Origin: Fidelibacterota bacterium
GTDB taxonomy: Bacteria; Fidelibacterota; Marinisomatia; SCGC-AAA003-L08; TS1B11
Direction: 5' to 3'
Assembly (NCBI GenBank): GCA_020354025.1
Contig: CP070638.1
Coordinates: forward strand, 1,500,949-1,540,234
Length of the DNA stretch: 39,286 bases
Below, piece after piece: positions 7,391 to 15,578 of this stretch. The notes below the pieces were generated by a model. The model had not been told where the DNA came from and made no database searches. It was given only the letters and a program-made list of their open reading frames with translations. Numbering within the stretch: position 1 is the first letter of the stretch; the number at the start of each line of letters is the position of its first letter. A program made the translations under genes and the position numbers.

Positions 7391-7444
7391 TCCCGCCATC
7401 AGTCCCGCTCTTAGTCCCGCTGAAAGCGGGGACAACGGCGGGGA
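7391..7444. terminator. Nested hairpin, possible terminator or decayed repeat copy
   Basis: The outer stem is TCCCGCC (7391-7397) with GGCGGGGA (7437-7444). The inner stem is GTCCCGCT (7414-7421) with AGCGGGGAC (7425-7433, one extra G). A third AGTCCCGC half-site lies between (7401-7408). These half-sites match the stem of the upstream 44-bp unit, so this segment looks like a rearranged array. No U-run follows. Confidence 0.4.
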
Positions 7445-7460
7445 AATGTGGGGGCGAGTG

Positions 7461-7532
7461 CCGCATCTCGCGCATCTCGCGCATCTCGCGCATCTCGCGC
7501 ACCTCGCGCACCTCGCGCACCTCGCGCACCAG
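7461..7532 (+). repeat. 9-bp tandem repeat, eight units in two variants
   Basis: Units read CCGCATCTC then GCGCATCTC x3 (7461-7496), GCGCACCTC x3 (7497-7523), and a partial GCGCACCAG (7524-7532). One T-to-C change separates the two blocks, showing successive local duplications by slippage. The period is a multiple of three, so a reading frame stays open without meaning. Confidence 0.9.
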
Positions 7533-7600
7533 GCGAACGACAGGCCGCCACTTATAGCTTATATTCGGGCGTTATGCTGACGCTCTCGCCATATCGTTCC

Positions 7601-7654
7601 ATGAGCACCGCTCATGGCATGGGCACCGCTCATGGCATGGGCAGCGCCCATGAC
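7601..7654. repeat. 18-bp palindromic tandem repeat, three units with covarying stems
   Basis: Unit 1 (7601-7618) has stem ATGAGC/GCTCAT. Unit 2 (7619-7636) has ATGGGC/GCTCAT, which keeps a G-U pair in RNA. Unit 3 (7637-7654) has ATGGGC/GCCCAT. Loops are ACC, ACC and AGC. Unit 1 to unit 3 is a full compensatory change through a wobble intermediate. Confidence 0.8.
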
Positions 7655-7675
7655 CTGATCTGCCCTTCGCATTTT

Positions 7676-7741
7676 GAATTTTGCATTTTGCACTCTTTTG
7701 CCCAGCATCTCGTCGGTAAAAAACTTCAGAATGCAGAATTT
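7676..7741. repeat. 15-bp inverted repeat around a 36-nt loop
   Basis: The segments 7676-7690 (core AATTTTGCATTTT) and 7727-7741 (core AGAATGCAGAATT) pair over 15 positions, using three G-U pairs when read as plus-strand RNA. TTTTGCATTTTG-like words recur nearby. It may be a degraded small mobile repeat or a terminator stem. It is AT-rich, unlike its flanks. Confidence 0.5.
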
Positions 7742-7832
7742 TGGTGGGATTTTGCGGAATTTTGCGCCGGGCTTCACCTTTTACGGGGAACCCCGGAATA
7801 GGCCCTGGAATGGACCCGTCACACCGGCCGCG

Positions 7833-9020
7833 TCATCGGTTCAGCATCTCCAGGATAGGCTTGAAGTGGGCCAGGTTGGTCTTGTGGGAGTCGTAGGAGA
7901 AGACGCAGACGGCCTCGAAGCCATAGAGCCGCGCCACGCGGATCTTCTCCGCCGTCGCCTGAGCATCCTGGTTATAGGTGGCTACTCCCATGATCACCCG
8001 GCTGCGGAAGCGCTCCGAGAGCGAGTCGGACACGATAGTCACGCTCTGCATGTACTCGTCGAGCTCCGGGGTATAGTTCATCAGGAGGGCGTAATCGAGG
8101 ATCCCGTCCCTGAGCCACTGCAGCCAGTCCTGGTAATACTTGTGGCGTGCCACCCTGGCGTTGGGCTTGACCGCCGCCGTAAGCATCACGTCCTTCCCGC
8201 TGAGGGTTATCACCGCGTGCATGGCCGTCATCAGGTCGGTGATTTTCCGGCGGCGATAGTCGTTCCAGACTTCCAGCTCCGGGCTGATGCCCTGCTCATT
8301 CCCGTTCCCCGTTGACAGGTTCTGCGCATTGTTGATGTCCCTGGGATCGAAACCGTGCCTTTTGCGGAACACTCCCAGCCCCTCCTCGTTGTAGCCATGG
8401 TCCAGGTCCGGGAAGCGGCAGTAGTCCAGGTGAAGCCCGTCGACACTGTAATTCAGGAGGATCTCCGTGAACACCGTTTGCAGGTAGCTGTTGACTTCCG
8501 GGTGTACCGGTGAGAGGAATATCCCCTCAAAGGAGTTGTTCCGTGGGGCGCTCAGATCGATGTCCCTGTGGGCGTTGCCGCCGGCGTCCACCTCCAGCCA
8601 CTCGGGATGCATCCGGTAAGCATGGCTGCCGGTCTCGGGCGGCGTGCGCGCGGACCAGAGCAGATAGGTAGTCACCCAGGCATGGACATTCAGCCCCAAC
8701 TCATGCCCCCGGCTCACCGCATAGCCCAGTGGATCAAATCGGCTGTCCCTGATGAGTGGGCTCTTGGGAACCAGCAGCGAGTTATAGTAGGCGTCGCCTC
8801 GCCCCCGCACCTGTACGAAAACGTGATTGAAGCCGCTCTCCTGGGCAAAGGTGAGGGCGGCGTCGATCTCCTCGCGGTCCACCATGCTGTCCCGCACGAT
8901 CCACAGGCCTCTGATACGCAGAGGCTCCAGCTCCTCCCCGCTGATAACTGTTATGGCAATAAAAAAGGCAGCCATAAGGGCTACCTTCCAGGACGTGGGA
9001 GTCGGGTTTTTCAAAAGCAC
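7833..9020 (-). CDS. Exported glycosyl hydrolase-like protein, GHL10/DUF187 family
   Basis: About 395 residues from the GTG at 9020. TTG at 9014 and ATG at 8975 are alternatives. A longer frame from 9119 would overlap rplQ by 68 nt and put 45 non-signal residues before the signal peptide, so I reject it. The signal peptide is VALMAAFFIAITVIS. The domain is the TIM-barrel-like GHL10 fold: RGLWIVRDSMVDREEID at the start, FNHVFVQVRGRGDAYY, LGLNVHAWVTTYLLW, HPEWL, SPVHPEVNSYL, and VDGLHLDYCRFP in the barrel centre. The family includes peptidoglycan-active DigH; the exact substrate here is unknown. It lies 31 nt after the rplQ stop with no clear terminator between, so some read-through from the ribosomal operon is likely. 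Confidence 0.75.
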   Translation of the reverse strand: MLLKNPTPTSWKVALMAAFFIAITVISGEELEPLRIRGLWIVRDSMVDREEIDAALTFAQESGFNHVFVQVRGRGDAYYNSLLVPKSPLIRDSRFDPLGYAVSRGHELGLNVHAWVTTYLLWSARTPPETGSHAYRMHPEWLEVDAGGNAHRDIDLSAPRNNSFEGIFLSPVHPEVNSYLQTVFTEILLNYSVDGLHLDYCRFPDLDHGYNEEGLGVFRKRHGFDPRDINNAQNLSTGNGNEQGISPELEVWNDYRRRKITDLMTAMHAVITLSGKDVMLTAAVKPNARVARHKYYQDWLQWLRDGILDYALLMNYTPELDEYMQSVTIVSDSLSERFRSRVIMGVATYNQDAQATAEKIRVARLYGFEAVCVFSYDSHKTNLAHFKPILEMLNR

Positions 9021-9051
9021 CCCGTCGGTTGAGTGCTGATCGAGAATCCCA

Positions 9052-9477
9052 TCATTTCTTGGATTTTTTCCCGGCTTTGGTACCCTCTTCAGTGGATTCG
9101 GCCGGGGCTGGGGCGACATCCACTAGCTCCACCATGGAAACCAGGGCTCGGTCATTGGTTCGGTTCCCCAGCTTGATGATACGGGTATAGCCGCCGGGAC
9201 GGTCAGCCATCTGCGGCGCAATCTCGTTGAAGAGGATAGCAGTCACCAGCTGCCCCTGTTTCCCTGGCAGGGCCTTGAGCACCTGACGCCGGGCGTGAAG
9301 GGTGCCCTGCTTCGCAAATGTGATCAGGGGTTCCACGAAAGTGCGCAACTCCTTGGCCTTGGCATCGGTAGTCTGGATACGCTTGTGAATAATCAGGGAC
9401 GACGCCAGATTGCGCATAAGCGCCTTCCGGTGGCTGGCGGTACGGTTCAGCTTTCGACCCCTCTTCAGATGTCGCAT
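9052..9477 (-). CDS. rplQ: 50S ribosomal protein L17
   Basis: A protein of 141 residues. It begins MRHLKRGRKLNRTASHRKAL, the family hallmark, and continues with the conserved LITFAKQGTLHARRQVL and GGYTRIIKLGNRTNDRA blocks. L17 sits near the peptide exit tunnel of the large subunit. The last 20 residues form an acidic then Lys-rich tail (ESTEEGTKAGKKSKK) beyond the core. It is the last ribosomal gene of the alpha segment, 16 nt after rpoA. Confidence 0.97.
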   Translation of the reverse strand: MRHLKRGRKLNRTASHRKALMRNLASSLIIHKRIQTTDAKAKELRTFVEPLITFAKQGTLHARRQVLKALPGKQGQLVTAILFNEIAPQMADRPGGYTRIIKLGNRTNDRALVSMVELVDVAPAPAESTEEGTKAGKKSKK

Positions 9478-9493
9478 GTCACCTCCAATACAG

Positions 9494-10459
9494 CTAGTTC
9501 CCTATGAGATTGGGATCGACTTCCATACCGAAATAGAGCCCCATCTCACCCAGCTTCTCCTGCAGTTCCGTGAGGGACTTGCGTCCGAAGTTCTTGAACT
9601 TGAGCATCTCGTTCTCTTCGTTGGTCACCAGCTCATAGATGGTCTTAATGCCAGCGGCCTGCAGGCAGTTATGACTGCGGACCGACAGCTCCATCTCGTC
9701 AATGCTCTTTCTGAGTAGGCTGCGGAGCTGGATGTCCTTGTCGTCAATTTTATCTTCCACATCGGCAATCGGGGCCGATTCCTCGAAAGTGAATATATCA
9801 GCCAGCCCATGGAGTAGTATCGCGGCATAGTTCACCGCGTCCTTGGGTGATGTGGAACCGTCAGTATGGACATCCAGGGTCAGTCGTTCCTGCTGGTCTT
9901 TCGATGCCGGAAGGGATTGAACATCGAAGGTTACGCTGGTCACCGGATTATAAACCGCATCCAAAAAGATGGTACCGATAGGGACATCGGGGAGCTTGTT
10001 TGTTTCAGCCGCCACGTACCCCTTACCACGGTTGACACGGACTTCCATCTTGACCTCTTTTTCGCCGTTGAGAGTGCAGATTTCCAGATCCGGATTTAAG
10101 ACCTCAAACTGGTCTGTCTCCTTGCCAATTTCACTGGCTTTAATGATACCTTCGCCTTTAAGAACTACGGTGGTCGGACTTGGCTTCAACTCGTTTAGCT
10201 TGAACCTGACCTGCTTGAGGTTAAGTACAATATCGGCCACATCTTCTATTACACCCGGAATTGTTGAGAAGTCGTGAAGCACACCATCGATTTTGATGGA
10301 GGTTATTGCTGCGCCCGGGATAGCGGTCAGCAGTATCCTGCGCATGCCGTTCCCCAGCGTAATGCCATAGCCTCTCTCCAATGGCTCCACGACAAGAGTC
10401 ACGTGCCGGTCGTCGTGTTCCTCTACAGTAAGATTATGCTGATCGTCCCTACCTGCCAT
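9494..10459 (-). CDS. rpoA: RNA polymerase alpha subunit
   Basis: A protein of 321 residues. The N-terminal dimerisation domain carries LERGYGITLGNGMRRILL (about 28-45), used in polymerase assembly. After an acidic linker (about 230-245) the C-terminal domain has LSVRSHNCLQAAGI and FKNFGRKSLTELQEKL, the helix-hairpin-helix surface that touches UP elements and activators. His replaces the Ala next to the DNA-binding Arg of the E. coli protein, a difference seen in other bacteria. It lies between rpsD and rplQ. Confidence 0.98.
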   Translation of the reverse strand: MAGRDDQHNLTVEEHDDRHVTLVVEPLERGYGITLGNGMRRILLTAIPGAAITSIKIDGVLHDFSTIPGVIEDVADIVLNLKQVRFKLNELKPSPTTVVLKGEGIIKASEIGKETDQFEVLNPDLEICTLNGEKEVKMEVRVNRGKGYVAAETNKLPDVPIGTIFLDAVYNPVTSVTFDVQSLPASKDQQERLTLDVHTDGSTSPKDAVNYAAILLHGLADIFTFEESAPIADVEDKIDDKDIQLRSLLRKSIDEMELSVRSHNCLQAAGIKTIYELVTNEENEMLKFKNFGRKSLTELQEKLGEMGLYFGMEVDPNLIGN

Positions 10460-10481
10460 TCAAATTTCCTTCCCTTGCACG

Positions 10482-11093
10482 TTATTTGGAATATAATTCA
10501 ACTACGAGCTGCTCGTTTACTTCTTCGGGTATTTCGTCCCGCTGAGGCCTAGCCAGAAAAACACCCGTCAACTTAGCTTTGTCTAATTGTAACCAGGGCA
10601 TCTGGTTATCATCAGTAATACGCCGCATGGCGTTGTGAATGACTTCCAATTTCTTGCTTTTTTCCCGGGCCCTGATCATGTCTCCCGGCTTGAGAATGTA
10701 TGACGGAATGTTGACTACCCGGTCATTAACAATGAAGTGCTTGTGGCTCACTAACTGCCGGGCAGCACGTCGCGTCGGTGCCAAACCTAGACGGTAGAGT
10801 GTATTGTCCAACCGGGATTCCAGCAAAATCAAAAGATTATGCCCCGTAGGGCCTTCCTGTGATGCCGCCTTCTTGAAATAATTTCTGAACTGTCGTTCCA
10901 GGACACTGTAGAGGTGCTTCATCCTCTGCTTCTCACGCAGCTGCAATCCGTAGTTGGAAATCTTCCGTCTTAAGGTGCTGCCATGCTGCCCTGGAGGATA
11001 GCTTTTCCTTGGCGAGGCGAACTTGGGCGATTCAAAAACCGGATAGTCCAACCGCCGAACGACTTTACCACGTGGTCCCAGGTACTTTGCCAT
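10482..11093 (-). CDS. rpsD: 30S ribosomal protein S4
   Basis: A protein of 203 residues. It begins MAKYLGPRGKVVRRLDYPVF and has the S4 RNA-binding motif at about 92-155 (LESRLDNTLYRLGLAPTRRA, then HFIVNDRVVNIPSYILKPGD). S4 nucleates 16S 5'-domain assembly. It has no N-terminal cysteine cluster, so it is the zinc-free type. It starts 18 nt after the rpsK stop. Confidence 0.98.
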   Translation of the reverse strand: MAKYLGPRGKVVRRLDYPVFESPKFASPRKSYPPGQHGSTLRRKISNYGLQLREKQRMKHLYSVLERQFRNYFKKAASQEGPTGHNLLILLESRLDNTLYRLGLAPTRRAARQLVSHKHFIVNDRVVNIPSYILKPGDMIRAREKSKKLEVIHNAMRRITDDNQMPWLQLDKAKLTGVFLARPQRDEIPEEVNEQLVVELYSK

Positions 11094-11111
11094 TACTTCA
11101 ATTACCCTCTC

Positions 11112-11504
11112 TTATACCCTGCGACGTTTTGGCGGACGGCAACCATTATGCGGTATGGGTGTTACATCCTTGATGGCGTTGATCTCCAGCCCAGCTACCT
11201 GGAGTGACCGTATAGCGGCCTCGCGCCCACTCCCCGGACCCTTAACTCTAACCTCCACGGTAGTCAGACCCAGGTCCATGGCTTCCTTAGCTGCCAGCAT
11301 GGCGGCTTGCTGAGCCGCAAAGGGTGTGCTCTTGCGCGATCCCTTGAATCCGCTGGTCCCGCCGCTGGCCCACGAAATAACGTTACCAAAATTATTCGTT
11401 AGCGTGATAACGGTATTGTTGAATGTCGCCTTGATATAGGCAATGCCCTCCGGCTCTACCTGAACTTTCTTTTTCTTCTTCCGTCCCGCTGGTCTTGCTA
11501 CCAA
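11112..11504 (-). CDS. rpsK: 30S ribosomal protein S11
   Basis: A protein of 130 residues starting with TTG at 11504, preceded by AGGAGT 9-10 nt upstream. A Lys-rich start ([13 protein letters not shown]) is followed by [16 protein letters not shown] and [20 protein letters not shown]-like core (here [20 protein letters not shown]). It ends in [16 protein letters not shown]11 lies in the 30S platform by the mRNA exit. Gap to rpsM is 45 nt. Confidence 0.97.
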   Translation of the reverse strand: MVARPAGRKKKKKVQVEPEGIAYIKATFNNTVITLTNNFGNVISWASGGTSGFKGSRKSTPFAAQQAAMLAAKEAMDLGLTTVEVRVKGPGSGREAAIRSLQVAGLEINAIKDVTPIPHNGCRPPKRRRV

Positions 11505-11549
11505 GGTTCGTCAACTCCTTTTCTGTTGAACTTCCATTGAGTGAATTAA

Positions 11550-11918
11550 TTATTTGCTGCGGGTACCTATCCCGCGTTTCCGCCCTTTCCTTGTGCGCGC
11601 ATTGGTGTGAGTGCGCTGACCATGTACGGGTAGACCTCGCCGGTGGCGGAGGCCACGATAACAGCCGATATCCATTAGTCGCTTGATATTCATGTTCATT
11701 TCCGTCCGTAGCTCACCCTCCACCTTGTGTTTCTCGGCAATAACAGTACGGATCGCCACTGCCTGCTGTTCGCTGAGATCGCGGACGGGCGTCTCAAGAG
11801 GTACTTTGGCCTCAGCGAGAATCTGGCGGGAACGCGAATGACCTATACCGTAAATATATGGCAGTGCATATTCCACAGTCTTATCACGGGGTAGATCCAC
11901 TCCGGCAATTCGAGCCAT
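11550..11918 (-). CDS. rpsM: 30S ribosomal protein S13
   Basis: A protein of 122 residues. It begins [20 protein letters not shown], then [13 protein letters not shown]. The C-terminal part ([20 protein letters not shown], basic tail [11 protein letters not shown]) reaches toward the P-site tRNA. It is in the 30S head, forms bridges to the 50S, and pairs with S19. It follows rpmJ by 35 nt. Confidence 0.98.
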   Translation of the reverse strand: MARIAGVDLPRDKTVEYALPYIYGIGHSRSRQILAEAKVPLETPVRDLSEQQAVAIRTVIAEKHKVEGELRTEMNMNIKRLMDIGCYRGLRHRRGLPVHGQRTHTNARTRKGRKRGIGTRSK

Positions 11919-11953
11919 AATCTAATGTCCTTTCCTAAGTTGGCAGGCCACCA

Positions 11954-12067
11954 TTACCCCTGGCGCTGCTTGTGACGTCCGTGAACACAGATCACACGTA
12001 CTACGCCTCCACGGCGAATCACCTTGCATTTAGCACAAATCTTTTTCACAGAAGCACGTACTTTCAT
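11954..12067 (-). CDS. rpmJ: 50S ribosomal protein L36, zinc-binding form
   Basis: A short gene of 37 codons. The protein begins [19 protein letters not shown] and ends with HGRHKQRQG. Cys11, Cys14, Cys27 and His32 form the CCCH zinc site of the 'C+' type of L36. It lies between infA and rpsM, its usual place. The stop TAA is at 11954-11956. Confidence 0.97.
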   Translation of the reverse strand: MKVRASVKKICAKCKVIRRGGVVRVICVHGRHKQRQG

Positions 12068-12096
12068 TACCTTCCTGGTCCTTGCTGATACAGTGG

Positions 12097-12315
12097 TTAC
12101 TTATAACGGTAGATGATTCGGCCTCGAGTCAGGTCATACGGCGACAGCTCCACCGTTACCGTATCTCCCGGCAAGATTTTGATAAAGTGCATCCGCATCT
12201 TGCCCGAGACATGAGCCAGGACCTCGTGACCATTCTCCAGGCGCACCCTGAAGGTGGCGTTGGGAAGTGTCTTGATGATAGTCCCATCTACCTGGATACC
12301 TTTTTCTTTTGCCAT
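12097..12315 (-). CDS. infA: Translation initiation factor IF-1
   Basis: A protein of 72 residues, the normal length. It begins [20 protein letters not shown] and continues with [20 protein letters not shown] and the conserved [22 protein letters not shown] single OB-fold binds the 30S A site during initiation. It is 4 nt from the map stop, so likely coupled to it. Confidence 0.98.
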   Translation of the reverse strand: MAKEKGIQVDGTIIKTLPNATFRVRLENGHEVLAHVSGKMRMHFIKILPGDTVTVELSPYDLTRGRIIYRYK

Positions 12316-12319
12316 AGTA

Positions 12320-13075
12320 TCAGTTCGTTTCGTACTCCGTCAACACCTCCGGGCCATTGGCGGTGATGACGATAGTGTGTTCAAAATGCGCCGATGGTTT
12401 ACCATCAGCGGTGCAGACCGTCCAGCCGTCGTCCCGGGTGTAAACATCTTTAACACCCATATTGATCATCGGCTCGATGGCTAGACACATACCTTCCCGC
12501 AGTAGTGCACCGAATCCGGTTTGCCCGAAGTTGGGAATCTGCGGTTCCTCGTGTAGCCTGGCACCAACACCGTGTCCCACCAGTTCTCTGACTACGCCGA
12601 AACCCGCACTCTCGGCATGTTGCTGGACGGCATATCCAATATCACCCACGTTGGCGCCGGCCTGGGCCGCCGAAACACCGAGGTCAAGGCACTCCCGGGT
12701 CCTAGTTAACAGCTGCCATCGGGATTCGTCAATTTGGCCGACAGCAAAGGTGCGGGCATGATCGCCATAGTAGCCATCTTTTCGAGCACCCACGTCGATA
12801 GCCACAATCTGCCCTTCCTCTAGTGGTGTATCGTTGGGAATACCGTGGACCACCTCATCCTCGATGGAAATACACAGGGTGGCCGGATAGCCATACAATC
12901 CCTTGAAACCCGGCTCCGCCTTCTGGCGTCGAATATATGCCTCTGCGGCTGTGTCCAGCTCTATCAAGGTAACGCCGGGTTTGATCTTATCCGCCACCAA
13001 CTGCAGCGTTTCGGCAACGATGCGACAGCTCCGCCGTATCTTCTCCACCTCTCTGGGGCTGCGTATATGAATCAC
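12320..13075 (-). CDS. map: Type I methionine aminopeptidase
   Basis: A protein of 251 residues, starting with GTG at 13075. It removes the N-terminal Met of new proteins. All five metal ligands are present: Asp94 (AIDVG), Asp105 (YGDHARTF), His168 (GHGVG), Glu201 (AIEPM) and Glu232 (FEHTI). The catalytic His77 (VVHGIP) and His175 (LHEEP) are also there. There is no N-terminal extension, so it is type Ia. In many bacteria adk lies between secY and map; here it is absent and map begins 16 nt after secY. Confidence 0.97.
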   Translation of the reverse strand: MIHIRSPREVEKIRRSCRIVAETLQLVADKIKPGVTLIELDTAAEAYIRRQKAEPGFKGLYGYPATLCISIEDEVVHGIPNDTPLEEGQIVAIDVGARKDGYYGDHARTFAVGQIDESRWQLLTRTRECLDLGVSAAQAGANVGDIGYAVQQHAESAGFGVVRELVGHGVGARLHEEPQIPNFGQTGFGALLREGMCLAIEPMINMGVKDVYTRDDGWTVCTADGKPSAHFEHTIVITANGPEVLTEYETN

Positions 13076-13091
13076 GGAATGCTCTCAATTG

Positions 13092-14417
13092 CTAAAAACG
13101 CCGGCGGCCTCTGATCTTGCCGCTTTTCAAAAAACCGTCATAATGCCGCATTAACAGATGACTCTCGATCTGTTGCAGTGTATCCAGTCCGACACCCACA
13201 ATAATCAGGAGGCTGGTACCTCCGAAGAAGCTTGCCAGGTCATAATTTATCCCCGTAGCCTTCATCAGTATATAGGGGAAGATGGCTACCAGTGCCAGAA
13301 AAATGGAACCGGGTAGGGTAACCCGGGTCAATATGTTATCGATATACTCCGCCGTCTTCTTACCCGGCCTTACACCGGGGATAAAGCCCCCCTGTTTCTT
13401 CATGTTATCCGCCACTTCCACTGGATTGAAGGCAATGGCGGTATAGAAGTAGGTAAAGAAAATGATAATTATCCCAAATATTATCCAGTAAATGGGATGA
13501 GATATGGAGAAAATGCTCATCAATCCCTGGACAAACGCACTATCACGAAAAGCAGTGCCCAGCGTGCTGGGAATGAACATGAAGGCCTGTGCAAATATAA
13601 TGGGCATTACCCCCGCTGAGTTGATCCGTAGCGGGATATGGGTAGTCTGGCCACCGTAAACCTTACGCCCCACTACCCGCTTAGCGTACTGAACTGGGAT
13701 CCTCCTGGTCCCCTGGGTCAGGCCTACCACTAGACCTACGATGATTATCATGATACCCAAAAGGATAACATCCAGCAAGATGTTGCGCAGCTGTTGGTTG
13801 ATTAGAGTGATCTCTTTGAACAGCACATTTGGGGCTCTGGAGAGGATATTCACCATAATGATGAGAGAAATCCCGTTGCCAATGCCATGCTCAGTGATCT
13901 GCTCTCCCAGCCACATCATAAAGATAGTACCCGTTGTGACGGTAAGAACAGTCTGCAGCTGGAAGCCAATCCCTGGGCTGAGCACTACATTGCCGACGGG
14001 AGTATCCAGACCTTGTAGAAAAACCGCCACAGTAAAAGACTGGATAATGGAGATGGCTACTGTTCCGTAGCGGGTCAACTGGGTAATTTTCCGACGTCCT
14101 TCTTCACCCTCCCTCTGCAGTCGCTGGAAGTAGGGTACTACTGCCCCCATGAGCTGCAGGATGATCGAAGCGGTGATGTAGGGCATAATCCCCAAGGCGA
14201 AAACGGTTGCCTGGGCGAAGGCTCCCCCGCTGAACATATCGTATAAGCCCAACAACGTGTTGGCAAAACCCTGCATGGCAGCCTTGAGTGCTTCGCTGTT
14301 GATGCCCGGAATCGGGACATGGGCACCTACCCGGACGATGAATAGCAGACTCAGTGAGAAAAAGATACGCCGCCTGAGCTCGGGAATCTTGAAACTATTG
14401 GCGAATTTTTGGATCAT
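13092..14417 (-). CDS. secY: Protein translocase subunit SecY
   Basis: A protein of 441 residues with ten hydrophobic segments. Recognisable blocks are HVPIPGIN near residue 35 (plug/TM1 region), the TM2-TM3 block FALGIMPYITASIILQLM, the long cytoplasmic loop RRIPVQYAKRVVGRKVYGG (C4), and FNPVEVADNMKKQGGFIPGV RPGKKTAEYI (C5) with the conserved Arg that contacts SecA and ribosome. It forms the channel with SecE (encoded at 38578) and SecG. It overlaps rplO by ATGA. Confidence 0.98.
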   Translation of the reverse strand: MIQKFANSFKIPELRRRIFFSLSLLFIVRVGAHVPIPGINSEALKAAMQGFANTLLGLYDMFSGGAFAQATVFALGIMPYITASIILQLMGAVVPYFQRLQREGEEGRRKITQLTRYGTVAISIIQSFTVAVFLQGLDTPVGNVVLSPGIGFQLQTVLTVTTGTIFMMWLGEQITEHGIGNGISLIIMVNILSRAPNVLFKEITLINQQLRNILLDVILLGIMIIIVGLVVGLTQGTRRIPVQYAKRVVGRKVYGGQTTHIPLRINSAGVMPIIFAQAFMFIPSTLGTAFRDSAFVQGLMSIFSISHPIYWIIFGIIIIFFTYFYTAIAFNPVEVADNMKKQGGFIPGVRPGKKTAEYIDNILTRVTLPGSIFLALVAIFPYILMKATGINYDLASFFGGTSLLIIVGVGLDTLQQIESHLLMRHYDGFLKSGKIRGRRRF

Positions 14418-14878
14418 CCGGTGACTACTCTCCGGGGCAGGACTACCACTTTTCCACCGGACTTTTCGACTTTCTCCCTCGCTGCTCTACTGAACTTATG
14501 AGCGGCTACTTCTACTGCGCTGGAAAGCTCTCCATCACCCAACACTTTCACCGGTACATCAGTGTGCTTGATGACACCCTGCTCCTTCAAGATTACCGGA
14601 TCTACCTTCTTAATCTTCAGAGCGGCGATAGTTTCGAGATTGACTATCTGCAGCTCCCGCCTGAAGCGCGCGTTGGAAAAGCCGCGCTTGGGAATCCGTC
14701 GCTGAAGGGGCATCTGCCCCCCCTCGTACCACACCGGCCGCTTGGACCCGGAACGTGAATGCCACCCTTTATGACCACGTCCAGAGGTCTTGCCCAAGCC
14801 CGAGGCATAGCCCCGACCACGACGCTTCCGATCCCTCGACGATCCCCCGGCTGGCTTCAACTGAATAAGCGGGCTCAC
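14414..14878 (-). CDS. rplO: 50S ribosomal protein L15
   Basis: A protein of 154 residues. The start is GTG at 14878, overlapping the rpmD stop as GTGA. It begins [20 protein letters not shown] and has [18 protein letters not shown] and [17 protein letters not shown]-like (here [17 protein letters not shown]) blocks. The C-terminal domain follows from about residue 75. It binds 23S rRNA late in assembly. Confidence 0.97.
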   Translation of the reverse strand: MSPLIQLKPAGGSSRDRKRRGRGYASGLGKTSGRGHKGWHSRSGSKRPVWYEGGQMPLQRRIPKRGFSNARFRRELQIVNLETIAALKIKKVDPVILKEQGVIKHTDVPVKVLGDGELSSAVEVAAHKFSRAAREKVEKSGGKVVVLPRRVVTG

Positions 14879-15066
14879 GCCTCTTCCACTTTCACCAGAT
14901 GTCGAACTCGGGTGATCATACCGCGGATCGATGGGTGATCGGATTTCTCCACCGTCTGGTTCATGCGGCGGATACCCAAGGCCTTAAGGGTGTCCTTGGT
15001 CCGCTGAGGATATCCGATGCCGCTCTTGACCTGGGTAATCTTAATCTTTTTCTCCTTACGGGTCAT
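14875..15066 (-). CDS. rpmD: 50S ribosomal protein L30
   Basis: A protein of 63 residues from ATG at 15066, which overlaps the rpsE stop by one base (TGATG). A TTG one codon upstream is the alternative. Core pattern: [32 protein letters not shown], then [17 protein letters not shown], written here in two parts. L30 is a small strand-helix protein of the 50S, absent in some bacteria, so its presence here is informative. Confidence 0.95.
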   Translation of the reverse strand: MTRKEKKIKITQVKSGIGYPQRTKDTLKALGIRRMNQTVEKSDHPSIRGMITRVRHLVKVEEA

Positions 15067-15566
15067 CAACTGAAGAGCTCCTTCACCGAAACACCGCGCT
15101 TGCGGGCTACCTCAATAGCGTCTTTTAACGACGCAAGGGCCTGTTGCGTTGCACGAACCACATTAAGGGCATTGGTGGAACCGGTACACTTGGTCAGTAC
15201 ATCTGTATAGCCGGCTTGTTCGAGGACGGCCCGGATAGGTGCACTGGCAATGAGGCCGGTTCCCGGTGAGGCCGGCTTTAGCATGACTTTGCTGGCACCG
15301 AACTTGGCTATGATTTCATAGGGTATAGTACCGTTAATTATCGGCACCTTGAATAGGTTCTTCTTTGCGTTCTCCCTGGCCTTACCGATGGCCGCGGCTA
15401 CCTCGTTGGCTTTGCCGAACCCGATGCCCACATGACCCTGGCCATCGCCCACGGTAACAATGGAATTAAAACTGAATCGCCGGCCTCCGGTGACCACCTT
15501 CGCCACCCGGTTGACACGGATGAGGTTCTCTTCCTTAAGGTCCAATTCTGATGGATTAATAGCCAC
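15066..15566 (-). CDS. rpsE: 30S ribosomal protein S5
   Basis: A protein of 166 residues. It starts with GTG at 15566, with AGGCGG 4 nt before it. The double-stranded RNA-binding domain ([24 protein letters not shown], in about 10-35) carries the conserved GGRRFSF turn. The second domain has [21 protein letters not shown] and [14 protein letters not shown]-type (here [14 protein letters not shown]) motifs. It lies at the mRNA entry and affects decoding accuracy. Gap to rplR is 12 nt. Confidence 0.97.
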   Translation of the reverse strand: MAINPSELDLKEENLIRVNRVAKVVTGGRRFSFNSIVTVGDGQGHVGIGFGKANEVAAAIGKARENAKKNLFKVPIINGTIPYEIIAKFGASKVMLKPASPGTGLIASAPIRAVLEQAGYTDVLTKCTGSTNALNVVRATQQALASLKDAIEVARKRGVSVKELFS

Positions 15567-15578
15567 GATACCGCCTAT

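Larger units (their letters stand above)
7204..7832. other. Repeat-rich convergent intergenic region, 629 bp, no gene
   Basis: It lies between the 3' ends of the plus-strand propeller gene and the minus-strand GHL10-like gene. Apart from the separately listed repeats and hairpins it has a perfect 12-bp palindrome CGGGGAACCCCG at 7784-7795. Frames across it (for example 7448-7801) encode only the repeat-derived ASR/APR low-complexity peptide and show no domain, so I do not call a gene. No single hairpin has a good U-run. The stacked stems may serve both converging transcripts as terminators or RNA-stabilising ends. Confidence 0.7.

Noticed and set aside
7448-7801. Plus-strand frame of 117 codons
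   Set aside because: It is open because the 9-bp and 18-bp repeats are multiples of three. The product is ASR/APR repeats with no known domain.
7674-8315. Plus-strand frame of 213 codons
   Set aside because: It is mainly antisense to the GHL10-like gene, with no family match.
9021-9119. Longer start for the GHL10-like gene at 9119
   Set aside because: It would overlap rplQ by 68 nt and place a long polar stretch before the signal peptide.
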